NCBI GenBank assembly: GCA_025453925.1
Contig: JALOPK010000015.1
Span: forward strand, 1-21,113
Source: Candidatus Eiseniibacteriota bacterium
GTDB taxonomy: Bacteria; JAFGKV01
DNA: 21,113 nucleotides
Direction: 5' to 3'
A program made the translations under genes and the position numbers. The notes below the pieces were generated by a model, which ran no database searches, was not told the DNA's origin, and worked only from the letters and a program-made list of their open reading frames with translations. Positions 14,172 to 21,113 of the stretch are shown piece after piece; positions within the stretch are counted from its first letter, which is position 1; the number at the start of each line of letters is the position of its first letter.

Positions 14172-15341
14172 ATGAAAGTCCATGAATACCAGGCCAAGGG
14201 GATCTTGGCCAGATCCGGTGTCCCGATCCCCAAGGGCCGCGTGGTGGGTAACCCAGAAGACGCCTATCACGCCGCCCGGGAGCTGGGCGGCCGCGTGGTC
14301 ATCAAGGCGCAGGTGCACGCGGGAGGCCGTGGAAAGGCCGGCGGCATCCAGCTCGCGCAGACTCCTGAAGAAGCCGAGGCGAAGGCGGGACGAATGCTCG
14401 GATCCTCACTGGTCACGTACCAGACCGGAGGACGGGGAGTAGTGGTGAAACGAGTGCTGGTCGAGGAGGTAGTTCCCCTCCTCCGCGAGCTGTACCTTGG
14501 GGCGGTGCTGGACCGGGCGTTGAGCCGCGTGGTGGTCATGGCCAGCACCGAGGGCGGGGTCGAGATCGAGGAAACCGCAACCCGCTCGCCGGAGAAGATC
14601 TTCAAGGAGTGGGCAGACCCGTTCATCGGCCTGGCCGACTTCCAGACGCGTCGGCTGGCCATGCGGCTCTCATCGGATCGAGCGATCATTCGGCAGCTTG
14701 CCGGTGTGATCTCCGGCGTCTATGCCGCGTTCCTTGCCAACGACGCATCGATGGTGGAGATCAACCCTCTTGTGATCACTGATGATGGCCGCGTGATGGC
14801 ACTGGATGCCAAGATGAGCTTCGATGACAGCGCCCTCTACCGGCGTGCCGACGTCGCCCAGATGCGCGATCCGGCGGAGGAGGACAGTCTTGAGGAAGAG
14901 GCGCGGACTCAGGGCTTGAGCTTCGTTCGCCTCGATGGGAACATCGGGTGCGTCGTCAATGGCGCGGGGCTGGCCATGGCGACCATGGATATCGTGAAGT
15001 ACTTCGGCGGATCACCGGCGAACTTCCTCGATATCGGGGGTTCCTCAAGCCCTGAGAAGGTTCTGGCCGCGATGCGGGTCCTGCTGGCCGATCCGCGGGT
15101 GAAGACAGTGCTCTTTAACATATTCGGCGGCATTACGCGGTGTGATGACGTGGCAACGGGCATGGTTCAGGCGCTTCGCGAGATTGGGACACCTCTGCCG
15201 GTGGTCGTGCGTCTCACCGGCACCAACGAAGAAGAGGGGCGGCGGATACTGCAGGAAGTCGGCCTCGAGGTGGGCTCCTCGATGGAGGAAGCCGTCAAGA
15301 AGGCCGTGGCCAAGGCAGCGGAGCAGGGAGGGACGATATGA
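14172..15341 (+). CDS. sucC: Succinyl-CoA synthetase (ADP/GDP-forming) beta subunit
   Basis: The 389-aa beta subunit, with SucD, interconverts succinyl-CoA and succinate with substrate-level phosphorylation of ADP or GDP. The ATP-grasp domain (about 1-235) starts with [20 protein letters not shown], contains [15 protein letters not shown] (44-58) and the Mg-binding N198 (VEINPL) and D212 (ALDAKM). The C-terminal CoA-ligase domain includes [24 protein letters not shown] and [11 protein letters not shown]. Length matches the family. The ATG at 14172 follows a CGGAGG SD (14161-14166) by five bases. Its stop overlaps the sucD start by 4 nt (ATGA), so both subunits are made together. Context next to sdh places it in the TCA cycle. 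Confidence 0.97.
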   Translation: MKVHEYQAKGILARSGVPIPKGRVVGNPEDAYHAARELGGRVVIKAQVHAGGRGKAGGIQLAQTPEEAEAKAGRMLGSSLVTYQTGGRGVVVKRVLVEEVVPLLRELYLGAVLDRALSRVVVMASTEGGVEIEETATRSPEKIFKEWADPFIGLADFQTRRLAMRLSSDRAIIRQLAGVISGVYAAFLANDASMVEINPLVITDDGRVMALDAKMSFDDSALYRRADVAQMRDPAEEDSLEEEARTQGLSFVRLDGNIGCVVNGAGLAMATMDIVKYFGGSPANFLDIGGSSSPEKVLAAMRVLLADPRVKTVLFNIFGGITRCDDVATGMVQALREIGTPLPVVVRLTGTNEEEGRRILQEVGLEVGSSMEEAVKKAVAKAAEQGGTI

Positions 15342-16210
15342 GCATCCTCGTCGATACCAGCACGCGCGTTCTGGTACAGGGCATCACGGGCAGGGATGGA
15401 AGCTTCCACACACGGAAGATGAAGGAATACGGGACGAACGTGGTGGCGGGCGTCACCCCCGGCAAGGGCGGCACCGAGGCCGAGGGTGTGCCGGTGTTCG
15501 ACACGGTGGCCGACGCGGTGGCGGCAGTCTGCCCGAACTGCTCGGTGATCTACGTGCCGGCGGCGCTCGCCGCGGACGCGATGCTCGAAGCCGCCGAGTC
15601 GGGACTCCCGCTGGTGGTATGCATCACGGAAGGACTGCCCGCGCTCGACGTGGTCAAGGCGAAGGCAGTGATGCAGCGGCAGGGCATCCGCCTCATCGGG
15701 CCGAACTGCCCTGGCGTCATCAGCCCGGGCACGTGCAAGGTCGGCATCATGCCTGGTTCCATCCATCAACCCGGCTCCATCGGTGTGGTCAGCCGATCAG
15801 GAACGCTCACCTACGAAGTCGTCGCGGGGCTCTCAAAGGCCGGTTTGGGGCAGTCAACGGCCCTGGGCATCGGAGGCGACCCAGTGATCGGGACCACTTT
15901 CCTTGACGTGCTCGAGCTCTTCGAGAAGGATCCGGAGACGAGAGCCGTGGTCATGATCGGCGAGATTGGCGGTAATGATGAGGAACGAGCGGCGGAGTAC
16001 ATCATGCGTGAGATGACGAAGCCGGTGGTCGCCTTCATCGCGGGTCGCATGGCGCCTCCGGGGAAGCGGATGGGGCACGCGGGCGCCATCATCGCCGGAG
16101 GCAAGGGCACGGCGGCCGAGAAGACTCGCGCGCTCGAGGAGGCCGGCGTCCCCGTGGCACAGGTCCCCTCAGACATCCCAGGTCTTCTCCGTCAACGGGG
16201 CGTACAGTAG
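15338..16210 (+). CDS. sucD: Succinyl-CoA synthetase alpha subunit
   Basis: The 290-aa alpha subunit binds CoA and carries the phosphohistidine. The N-terminal CoA-binding Rossmann domain shows [22 protein letters not shown]-type sequence (starting V11) and GGVTPGKGG-like [11 protein letters not shown]124 lies in [11 protein letters not shown]. The catalytic loop [17 protein letters not shown] contains H247, the site that is phosphorylated (H246 in E. coli). The ATG overlaps the sucC stop by 4 nt, a classic coupled start. Length and motifs are ordinary. Confidence 0.97.
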   Translation: MSILVDTSTRVLVQGITGRDGSFHTRKMKEYGTNVVAGVTPGKGGTEAEGVPVFDTVADAVAAVCPNCSVIYVPAALAADAMLEAAESGLPLVVCITEGLPALDVVKAKAVMQRQGIRLIGPNCPGVISPGTCKVGIMPGSIHQPGSIGVVSRSGTLTYEVVAGLSKAGLGQSTALGIGGDPVIGTTFLDVLELFEKDPETRAVVMIGEIGGNDEERAAEYIMREMTKPVVAFIAGRMAPPGKRMGHAGAIIAGGKGTAAEKTRALEEAGVPVAQVPSDIPGLLRQRGVQ

Positions 16211-16212
16211 GA

Positions 16213-16235
16213 GAGGGGTTTCCTTCGGGCCCCTC
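16213..16235 (+). terminator. Weak hairpin after sucD
   Basis: GAGGGG (16213-16218) pairs with CCCCTC (16230-16235) around an 11-nt loop. There is no U-tract after it. It may end the sdh-suc transcript inefficiently or act on mRNA stability. Confidence 0.3.
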
Positions 16236-16260
16236 ACCGGCTGATCCAGGAGTACGTCGA

Positions 16261-18741
16261 ATGCCAGTCACCTCACAGGGACGAGACCTCAGACTGGCGG
16301 CCTCGCAGGTCGCCTGGCGATGCGATGAGACGGCGCTGGGCTTCTCCAGCACCGAGCATGTCGCGCCCCCCGCCGAGATTCTCGGGCAGGAACGAGCCAT
16401 CGAGGCCCTCACTCTGGCCCTCGAAATCGAGGCGGACGGCTACAATACCTTCGTGGCCGGGGAGCCGGGAACGGGCCGCAGCACGGCCGTTCGTTCCCTG
16501 GTGGAACGCTATGCCGCGGGGAAGCCGGCACCGCCGGATCTCTGTTACGTGCACAACTTCCACGATCCGTACATGCCGCGCGCGTTGCGGCTTCAGGCGG
16601 GTTTGGGGCGGCGCTTCAGGGAAGACATGCACAACCTGGTCGGGTCATTGCGCACCAAACTGCCGCTGCTCCTGGAGAGCGATCAGTTCTCCGACCAGCG
16701 CCGCGCCGTGATCGAACGGCGCAAAGAACGGGAGCAGGCACTCCACCGGGACCTGGAAAGGGAGGTGACCGAGGCCTCGTTCGCATTGGCTCAGGTTCAG
16801 GTGGGGTCGTACACGCGCCCGGAACTGGTGGTGGTGATCGAAGAGCAGCCGGTGACGGTGGAACAGCTTGATGGGGCGGTTGCCGCAGGCAAGCTGTCCG
16901 CCGAACGCGCGCAATCCCTGAGAGAGAAGTACCGTCAGCTCTCCGTCCTGCTGGAGAGCGTTTTCAAGCAGAGCAGGGCCTTGGAACGAGAGGTGCAGAT
17001 CGAACTCGAGCGAATCGCTCACGAACTCGCGAAGCCCCTGGTGCACGGCCATGTGGCCGATCTGACGGAGCGGTACCCGTGCGAGGAGGTCTGCGCATAC
17101 CTTGATGAGGTGGAGGCGAGCGTGCTCTCCAACCTCGACGCATTCGCGAAGACGGACGAAGACCAGCAGGCTCAGGGAGAAGAACGCTTCCTCTCCTACT
17201 CGGTCAATGTCGTCGTTGACAACGGGTCGCTCCGTGGCGCTCCCGTGGTGTTCGAGACTGCGCCGACATACACGAACCTGTTCGGGCTCATCGAGAAGTC
17301 ATTTGATCGCTCCGGGCAGGTGCACACAGATTTCACGAAGATCAAGGCCGGCAGCTTCCTCCGGGCCAGCGGCGGCTACCTGGTGCTCAATGCCATGGAT
17401 GTCCTCACCGAGTCCGGGGTCTGGAACACGCTCAAGCGTACGCTGCGCAACCGCCGGATCGAAGTGCACACGTTCGAGCCGCTCTATGGGCTCCCCGGCA
17501 ACATCGCCCTGAAGCCGGAGCACGTCCCCTGCGACGTCAAAGTGATCATGCTCGGTGATCCTGAACTGTACCAGATGCTCTACGGGGTCGACACCGACTT
17601 CAAGAAGATCTTCAAGATCAAGGCCGAATTCGATTCGGAGATGCCCCGGAGCACGGACGGCATGCGGCACTACCCGGCGTTCATCAGGAAGATCGTCGAC
17701 GAGGCGGGGCTTCCCCATTTCGATGCCTCGGGCGTCGCGGCCATGATGGAGTTCGGGGTGGCCACCGCGGGCAGGAAGTCGAAGCTCTCCACACGGTTCA
17801 GCGTGCTCGCCGATCTGGCCCGGGAGGCAGCCCATGTCACCCGGACGCGAGGGGGGACACTGGTCTCCCGCAGCGACGTGGATGACGCCATCCGGAAGCG
17901 GGACCGCCGGGTGAGCCTGGTCGACGACAAGATCCAGGAGATGATCACCCAGGGGGTCAAGTGGATCGAGACGTCCGGCGCGGTCGTGGGACAGGTCAAC
18001 GGTTTGGCGGTCTATGGCCTGAGCGACCACGTCTTCGGCAAACCCGCCCGCATCTCCGCCAGCATTGCCATGGGGCAGGCGGGCATTGTCAGCATCGAGC
18101 GGGAGGTGGAGCTGTCAGGAAGCACGCACTCCAAGGGCGTGCTGATCCTGACGGGATTCCTGCGAGGCCGGTTCGCGGCGCGGTGGCCTCTGGCGCTTTC
18201 GGCAACGCTCTGTTTCGAGCAGTCCTACTCCGAGGTTGACGGCGACAGCGCGAGTTCCGCCGAGGTCTATGCCATGCTTTCCGCGCTTTCCGGGGCGCCC
18301 ATTCGGCAGGATGTCGCGGTGACCGGGGCCGTGGATCAGTGGGGGAACATCCTTCCCGTCGGAGGAGTCAACGAGAAGGTCGAGGGTTTCTTCCGGTTGT
18401 GCCGTGACCGCGGCTTGACCGGGGCGCAAGGCGTGCTGGTGCCTTCCAGAAACATCGACGATCTCCACGTTGCCGCGGAGATCGTCGATGCGGTGGAAGG
18501 GGGGAGGTTCGCCATCTGGGCCATCGACCACGTCGATCGAGGAATCGAGATACTCACCGGGATCCCGTCCGGGGCGCGGGGCCGGGGAGGCCGCTTCCCC
18601 AAAGAAACCATCAACGGTCTCACGGAACGCCGCTTGCGGGAGCTGGCCGACGGGCTCAGGCGGTTCGACCAGCCTATCCGGCCGCGGAAGCGGCGCGCGA
18701 AACGGGTGATACCCGTGAGCGCTCCCCACGATTCCGACTGA
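16261..18741 (+). CDS. Lon-family ATP-dependent-type protease (LonC/AAA_32 class) with altered P-loop
   Basis: The 826-aa cytoplasmic protein has an N-terminal AAA_32-type domain interrupted by a coiled-coil region (about 135-260), and a C-terminal S16 protease domain (about 570-770). The P-loop reads GEPGTGRST (67-75), with Arg73 where Lys is usual; the Walker B-like strand reads GGYLVLNAMD (371-380) with Asn377 instead of Asp. The Ser-Lys dyad is S663 (in GDSAS) and K706 (in GGVNEKVEGFF), 43 residues apart as in E. coli Lon. The order fits COG1067 proteases such as Thermus LonC, some of which do not hydrolyse ATP. It is probably involved in protein quality control. The ATG at 16261 follows CCAGGAG (16246-16252) by eight bases. 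Protease assignment is strong; ATP dependence is doubtful. Confidence 0.9.
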   Translation: MPVTSQGRDLRLAASQVAWRCDETALGFSSTEHVAPPAEILGQERAIEALTLALEIEADGYNTFVAGEPGTGRSTAVRSLVERYAAGKPAPPDLCYVHNFHDPYMPRALRLQAGLGRRFREDMHNLVGSLRTKLPLLLESDQFSDQRRAVIERRKEREQALHRDLEREVTEASFALAQVQVGSYTRPELVVVIEEQPVTVEQLDGAVAAGKLSAERAQSLREKYRQLSVLLESVFKQSRALEREVQIELERIAHELAKPLVHGHVADLTERYPCEEVCAYLDEVEASVLSNLDAFAKTDEDQQAQGEERFLSYSVNVVVDNGSLRGAPVVFETAPTYTNLFGLIEKSFDRSGQVHTDFTKIKAGSFLRASGGYLVLNAMDVLTESGVWNTLKRTLRNRRIEVHTFEPLYGLPGNIALKPEHVPCDVKVIMLGDPELYQMLYGVDTDFKKIFKIKAEFDSEMPRSTDGMRHYPAFIRKIVDEAGLPHFDASGVAAMMEFGVATAGRKSKLSTRFSVLADLAREAAHVTRTRGGTLVSRSDVDDAIRKRDRRVSLVDDKIQEMITQGVKWIETSGAVVGQVNGLAVYGLSDHVFGKPARISASIAMGQAGIVSIEREVELSGSTHSKGVLILTGFLRGRFAARWPLALSATLCFEQSYSEVDGDSASSAEVYAMLSALSGAPIRQDVAVTGAVDQWGNILPVGGVNEKVEGFFRLCRDRGLTGAQGVLVPSRNIDDLHVAAEIVDAVEGGRFAIWAIDHVDRGIEILTGIPSGARGRGGRFPKETINGLTERRLRELADGLRRFDQPIRPRKRRAKRVIPVSAPHDSD

Positions 18742-18773
18742 GACGGCGTTCACCTGGGCTCCGTGAGGCGATC

Positions 18774-19832
18774 ATGGGGTTTCTGAGCCTTTGGTTTGTC
18801 GCGCAGGCCTGCGCTATCGGTGGCCTCGACCCGGCCACCGTCACCTCCACCTTTGACACGGTGTGGGCGGCGACGGTGGCATCCAGGCTCGCCACGCCGC
18901 CCGTCTGCACGGGATCGAGTGTCTGGGTGGCGAAGAAGGGTTCGGTCCAGGCGTACTCGCTCGTTGACGGCTCCCGGCTCTACCGGCGCAAGACTCGCGG
19001 GACGGTGAACCTCCTGCGCGGGCCGGGCGATTCGGTGCGGGCATTTCCCCGCTTTTCGAAGGGCTCGATTCTCGTGTTCGGGGACAACCCGCCCCGCCTG
19101 GTGGCGCAGCAGCGTGGCGAGCGCACGATCATCGCGGCCGATTGTCTCGGCGCGCACACCGCGGTGTTGTACCGCCATGGCGCGGTGGGGTTGCTGACCG
19201 CCGGCGGGATGCGCCCCCGTGGGTCTCCTCGCGGGGCTGCTCCCGGGTGGTCGAACATCGAGGTCGTCGAAACGACTGGGGACACACTGATCGTGCTTTC
19301 CCGGCGGAGCGGATTTCCGATTCTCACCGGCCGTGACTCCCTCATCACGATACCCCTGGAGTTCCGTGGCGGTGTCGTCGAGGCCGGGGCTCGCGGTGAC
19401 AGCCTGTTTCTCGTCGGCGCTGAAGGCAGGATGGCGCTTCTCGACTCGGCGCGCCGGATGGTGTGGGAGCGAGGATTGCCCTCGGGGCTCCAGAGCGCGC
19501 CGGTGATGCAGGACGAATGGGTCTGGCTCGCGCTCAGGAATCGGACCCTCATTCGGGTCAACATCCACAACGGGCGAATCCGTGGGGAGTGGGTGCTGAC
19601 CGGCCCTCTCGCGTGCCCGCTGGCCGCCTACGGCGATGGGGTGGCATGGGGAACCTTGGAGGGCCGCGTATGGGTGGTGCGGAGCGGACGGGCTTCTCCC
19701 GAAGTGGCCGCTCTTCTGACGCGGCCCGCGGTCGGACTCGGTAGCCGCGGTGATGATCTGGTGATCAGCCAGGACGATGGCCGCCTCCTGTGCCTGCGCC
19801 CCCGTGCGAAGTCGCGCGGATTGGACGGTTGA
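18774..19832 (+). CDS. Probable exported beta-propeller (PQQ-like repeat) protein
   Basis: The 352-aa protein is not closely recognised. A hydrophobic N-terminus (MGFLSLWFVAQACA) could be a short signal peptide, but it lacks basic residues. The body shows repeated short beta-blade motifs: VWVAKKGSVQAYSLVDGSRLY (about 50-70), DSLFLVGAEGRMALLDSARRMVWERGL, EWVWLALRNRTLIRVNIHNG, GVAWGTLEGRVWVV and DDLVISQDDGRLLCLRP. Each alternates hydrophobic strands with a D/G turn, as in PQQ-like or WD40-like propellers. The ATG at 18774 has GAGG about six bases upstream, and the gene starts 32 nt after the protease gene, so they may share a transcript. The long opposite-strand ORF here has shadow-like Pro/His/Arg/Gln composition. 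Function is unknown. Confidence 0.65.
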   Translation: MGFLSLWFVAQACAIGGLDPATVTSTFDTVWAATVASRLATPPVCTGSSVWVAKKGSVQAYSLVDGSRLYRRKTRGTVNLLRGPGDSVRAFPRFSKGSILVFGDNPPRLVAQQRGERTIIAADCLGAHTAVLYRHGAVGLLTAGGMRPRGSPRGAAPGWSNIEVVETTGDTLIVLSRRSGFPILTGRDSLITIPLEFRGGVVEAGARGDSLFLVGAEGRMALLDSARRMVWERGLPSGLQSAPVMQDEWVWLALRNRTLIRVNIHNGRIRGEWVLTGPLACPLAAYGDGVAWGTLEGRVWVVRSGRASPEVAALLTRPAVGLGSRGDDLVISQDDGRLLCLRPRAKSRGLDG

Positions 19833-19857
19833 CAGCAACTCGGTCCTGCGCTACGTT
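19829..19857 (+). promoter_or_regulatory. Candidate promoter for the 310-aa exported protein
   Basis: TTGACA (19829-19834), which includes the stop codon of the upstream gene, is followed by a 17-bp spacer and TACGTT (19852-19857). The -35 is perfect and the -10 matches 3 of 6. The leader would be about 140 nt; it holds no riboswitch I recognise. Confidence 0.45.
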
Positions 19858-19988
19858 GCTGATTGTGTGGATGCCTCGTCGCGTCCGTACATCGCCTGGG
19901 GACCGGCCCCCCTCTCGGAAAGGAGGTCCCTGTCTGCCGCGTACCCCGCGTGCCGCGAGAGCATCTCGGGACGAATCGCTGGATTGCC

Positions 19989-19995
19989 AAGGAGG
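19989..19995 (+). promoter_or_regulatory. Ribosome binding site of the 310-aa exported protein
   Basis: AAGGAGG lies seven bases before the ATG at 20003, a full anti-SD match that decides the start. Confidence 0.8.
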
Positions 19996-20002
19996 TTAGG
20001 GT

Positions 20003-20935
20003 ATGCGCACGGCCAGTATCGCCGCTCTTCTTTTTCTCGTCTCTTCGTTCGCCTATGCCGGCCCGGTGGTCACCGGGAGAATGATGCCTGTCGGCGCTGA
20101 ACCGGGCAGGGGGCTCTACCAGTGCGATGACGGCACGTCGGAGTACTTCTGGAACGCCGACTTCGCCGGCGAAGGCATGGCGAATCAGTTCAATGCCGGC
20201 GGAGTTGCCCGGATCGACACGATTTTCTACACGGTGATGCACAGCACCGGCACCCCTCAGCCAGTGCAGAGTGCGTATGTGTGTGTCTGGGCCGATGCGG
20301 GTGGCGTGCCGGGAGCCCCGCTCTACCAGGGCCTGTACGATTTTCCGGTTCCCGAGCAGGGCTTCTACTGGTGGGTGGCCTTGGACCTCGCCGCAGCCAA
20401 CATTGTCGTGAACGGCAACTTCTGGGTCGGCTACCTCGACGATGGCACCATGACCTATCAGCCGTATCTGGACAATCCCACCGCCTGCAACACCTACATG
20501 TACACGCCCGCCGACGGATGGGAAGACATGGAAGGCTATGCGGGGATTCCCCTGGGTCTCTACTTCCGATGCTGGGCCTCGGAAGGCGTCCCGGTGGAAC
20601 TCACGTCTTTCGACGCCACTGCCGGTGACGGCGAGATCGTACTCAGGTGGGCGACTGCCAGCGAGACCAATACGTTTGGATATCGTCTTCTGCGCTCGCT
20701 GCAGGAAAATGGCTCGTTTGCCGCTGTCGGCGATCTCATCCGGGGAGCCGGCACCACCAACACGCCGCAGACCTATTCGTTCACCGACCGCGACGTGCAG
20801 GTCGGCGTTCGCTACTACTACGAGCTGGTCGATGTCGATGCATCCGGGGCCGAGACGGTTCACGGCCCGGTCAATGCACGCTTGACGCCTCCGGATGCCC
20901 GCACCTGGGGCGCGATCAAGGCCGAGTTCAAGTAG
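20003..20935 (+). CDS. Exported FN3-domain protein of unknown function
   Basis: The 310-aa protein has a clear signal peptide (MRTASIAALLFLVSSFAYA, cleaved after residue 19). The middle part (about 36-192) is a beta-rich domain starting CDDGTSEYFWNADFAGEG, rich in Tyr and Trp, with no catalytic motif seen. It resembles surface beta-sandwich modules, but I do not recognise a named family. Residues about 196-295 form an FN3-like domain: PVELTSFDATAGDGEIVLRW, TNTFGYRLLRS, YYYELVDVDASG. The C-terminus is a short charged tail TWGAIKAEFK with no typical Por sorting domain after the FN3 module. The SD is AAGGAGG. It is followed by a perfect 12-bp hairpin terminator. It is a probable surface or extracellular protein. 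Confidence 0.8.
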   Translation: MRTASIAALLFLVSSFAYAGPVVTGRMMPVGAEPGRGLYQCDDGTSEYFWNADFAGEGMANQFNAGGVARIDTIFYTVMHSTGTPQPVQSAYVCVWADAGGVPGAPLYQGLYDFPVPEQGFYWWVALDLAAANIVVNGNFWVGYLDDGTMTYQPYLDNPTACNTYMYTPADGWEDMEGYAGIPLGLYFRCWASEGVPVELTSFDATAGDGEIVLRWATASETNTFGYRLLRSLQENGSFAAVGDLIRGAGTTNTPQTYSFTDRDVQVGVRYYYELVDVDASGAETVHGPVNARLTPPDARTWGAIKAEFK

Positions 20936-20958
20936 CGCAATTTCCCATCAGCTCTTCC

Positions 20959-20986
20959 CCGAGGGGCGCGCCGCCGCGCCCCTCGG
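20959..20986 (+). terminator. Perfect 12-bp hairpin after the exported FN3 protein gene
   Basis: CCGAGGGGCGCG (20959-20970) and CGCGCCCCTCGG (20975-20986) pair perfectly around a 4-nt loop, 23 nt after the stop codon. The following CGTCGTGTTCCTT is only moderately U-rich. It is a strong hairpin and most likely the end of this transcript. Confidence 0.7.
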
Positions 20987-21038
20987 CGTCGTGTTCCTTC
21001 GCAGATCTCGCCAGGGCATTCCCATCGGTCTCTCGCCG

Positions 21039-21113
21039 ATGCCCTCGGTCCCCGCTGATTTGATCGCAGCGGTGCCGAAGACCGGTCCGGTCGAGACGGC
21101 GCAGGTTATCGAC
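21039..21113 (+). CDS. Possible start of a further gene, cut by the window edge
   Basis: From the ATG at 21039, 25 codons stay open to the edge (MPSVPADLIAAVPKTGPVET then AQVID). Third positions are rich in G and C, like the true genes in the window. The frame is also open upstream to about 20991, and no good SD precedes the ATG, so the start is uncertain. No family is recognisable from this length. Confidence 0.35.
   Translation, partial: MPSVPADLIAAVPKTGPVETAQVID

Noticed and set aside
18750-19838. 362-codon minus-strand frame opposite the propeller-like gene
   Set aside because: Its product is rich in Pro, His, Arg and Gln without strand or helix pattern. The plus frame has blade-like repeats, an SD and co-directional neighbours.
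19858-20002. Riboswitch in the leader of the exported FN3 protein
   Set aside because: I looked for c-di-GMP, cobalamin and TPP-type signatures and found none; only short GC pairings are present.
19628-20863. 411-codon minus-strand frame over the exported FN3 protein
   Set aside because: The plus frame has a perfect SD, a signal peptide and a following terminator; the minus frame has none of these.

Overview
The window is GC-rich DNA with tight, mostly SD-led genes. It most resembles a Gram-negative bacterium with an outer membrane from the Fibrobacteres-Chlorobi-Bacteroidetes (FCB) superphylum or a related candidate phylum (Eisenbacteria, Krumholzibacteriota, Zixibacteria, Latescibacterota or Gemmatimonadota type). 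The basis is a SusC-like TonB receptor with an N-terminal carboxypeptidase-regulatory domain, a PorV/PorQ-family barrel, and exported proteins with FN3 modules and a Por/T9SS-like C-terminal sorting domain. The exact phylum cannot be fixed from the sequence alone. No rRNA, tRNA, CRISPR array, IS element or phage gene was seen.

Layout. (1) Positions 6541 to 1, minus strand: a three-gene cell-envelope operon of TonB-dependent receptor, 701-aa exoprotein with FN3 and sorting-like C-terminus, and PorV/PorQ-like barrel (cut by the left edge). The receptor carries a large Asp/Gly-rich insertion with about 13 EF-hand-loop-like repeats. (2) Positions 6542-6860: a divergent promoter region with two good sigma70-type promoters. 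(3) Positions 6861-8693, plus strand: a lipoprotein that also carries Asp/Gly calcium-loop-like repeats, ending in a strong terminator hairpin. (4) Positions 8761-10262: a small VOC-fold protein converging on a REC/HD-GYP c-di-GMP phosphodiesterase. (5) About 580 nt of noncoding DNA holding the HD-GYP and sdh promoters. (6) Positions 10842-16210: TCA-cycle cluster sdhC-sdhD-sdhA-sdhB-sucC-sucD, covering succinyl-CoA to fumarate. (7) Positions 16261-19832: a LonC/AAA_32-type protease with an altered P-loop, then a probable exported beta-propeller. (8) Positions 20003-20935: another exported FN3 protein, closed by a perfect 12-bp terminator hairpin; a possible new ORF begins at 21039 and leaves the window.

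The metabolic core (sdh and suc) is ordinary. The interesting part is the envelope module at 1-8693. There, a receptor, a cargo-like exoprotein and a PorV-like shuttle are co-transcribed, and the receptor and the divergent lipoprotein share the same unusual class of Asp-rich metal-loop repeats. This suggests one surface system using or needing calcium, which is an inference.
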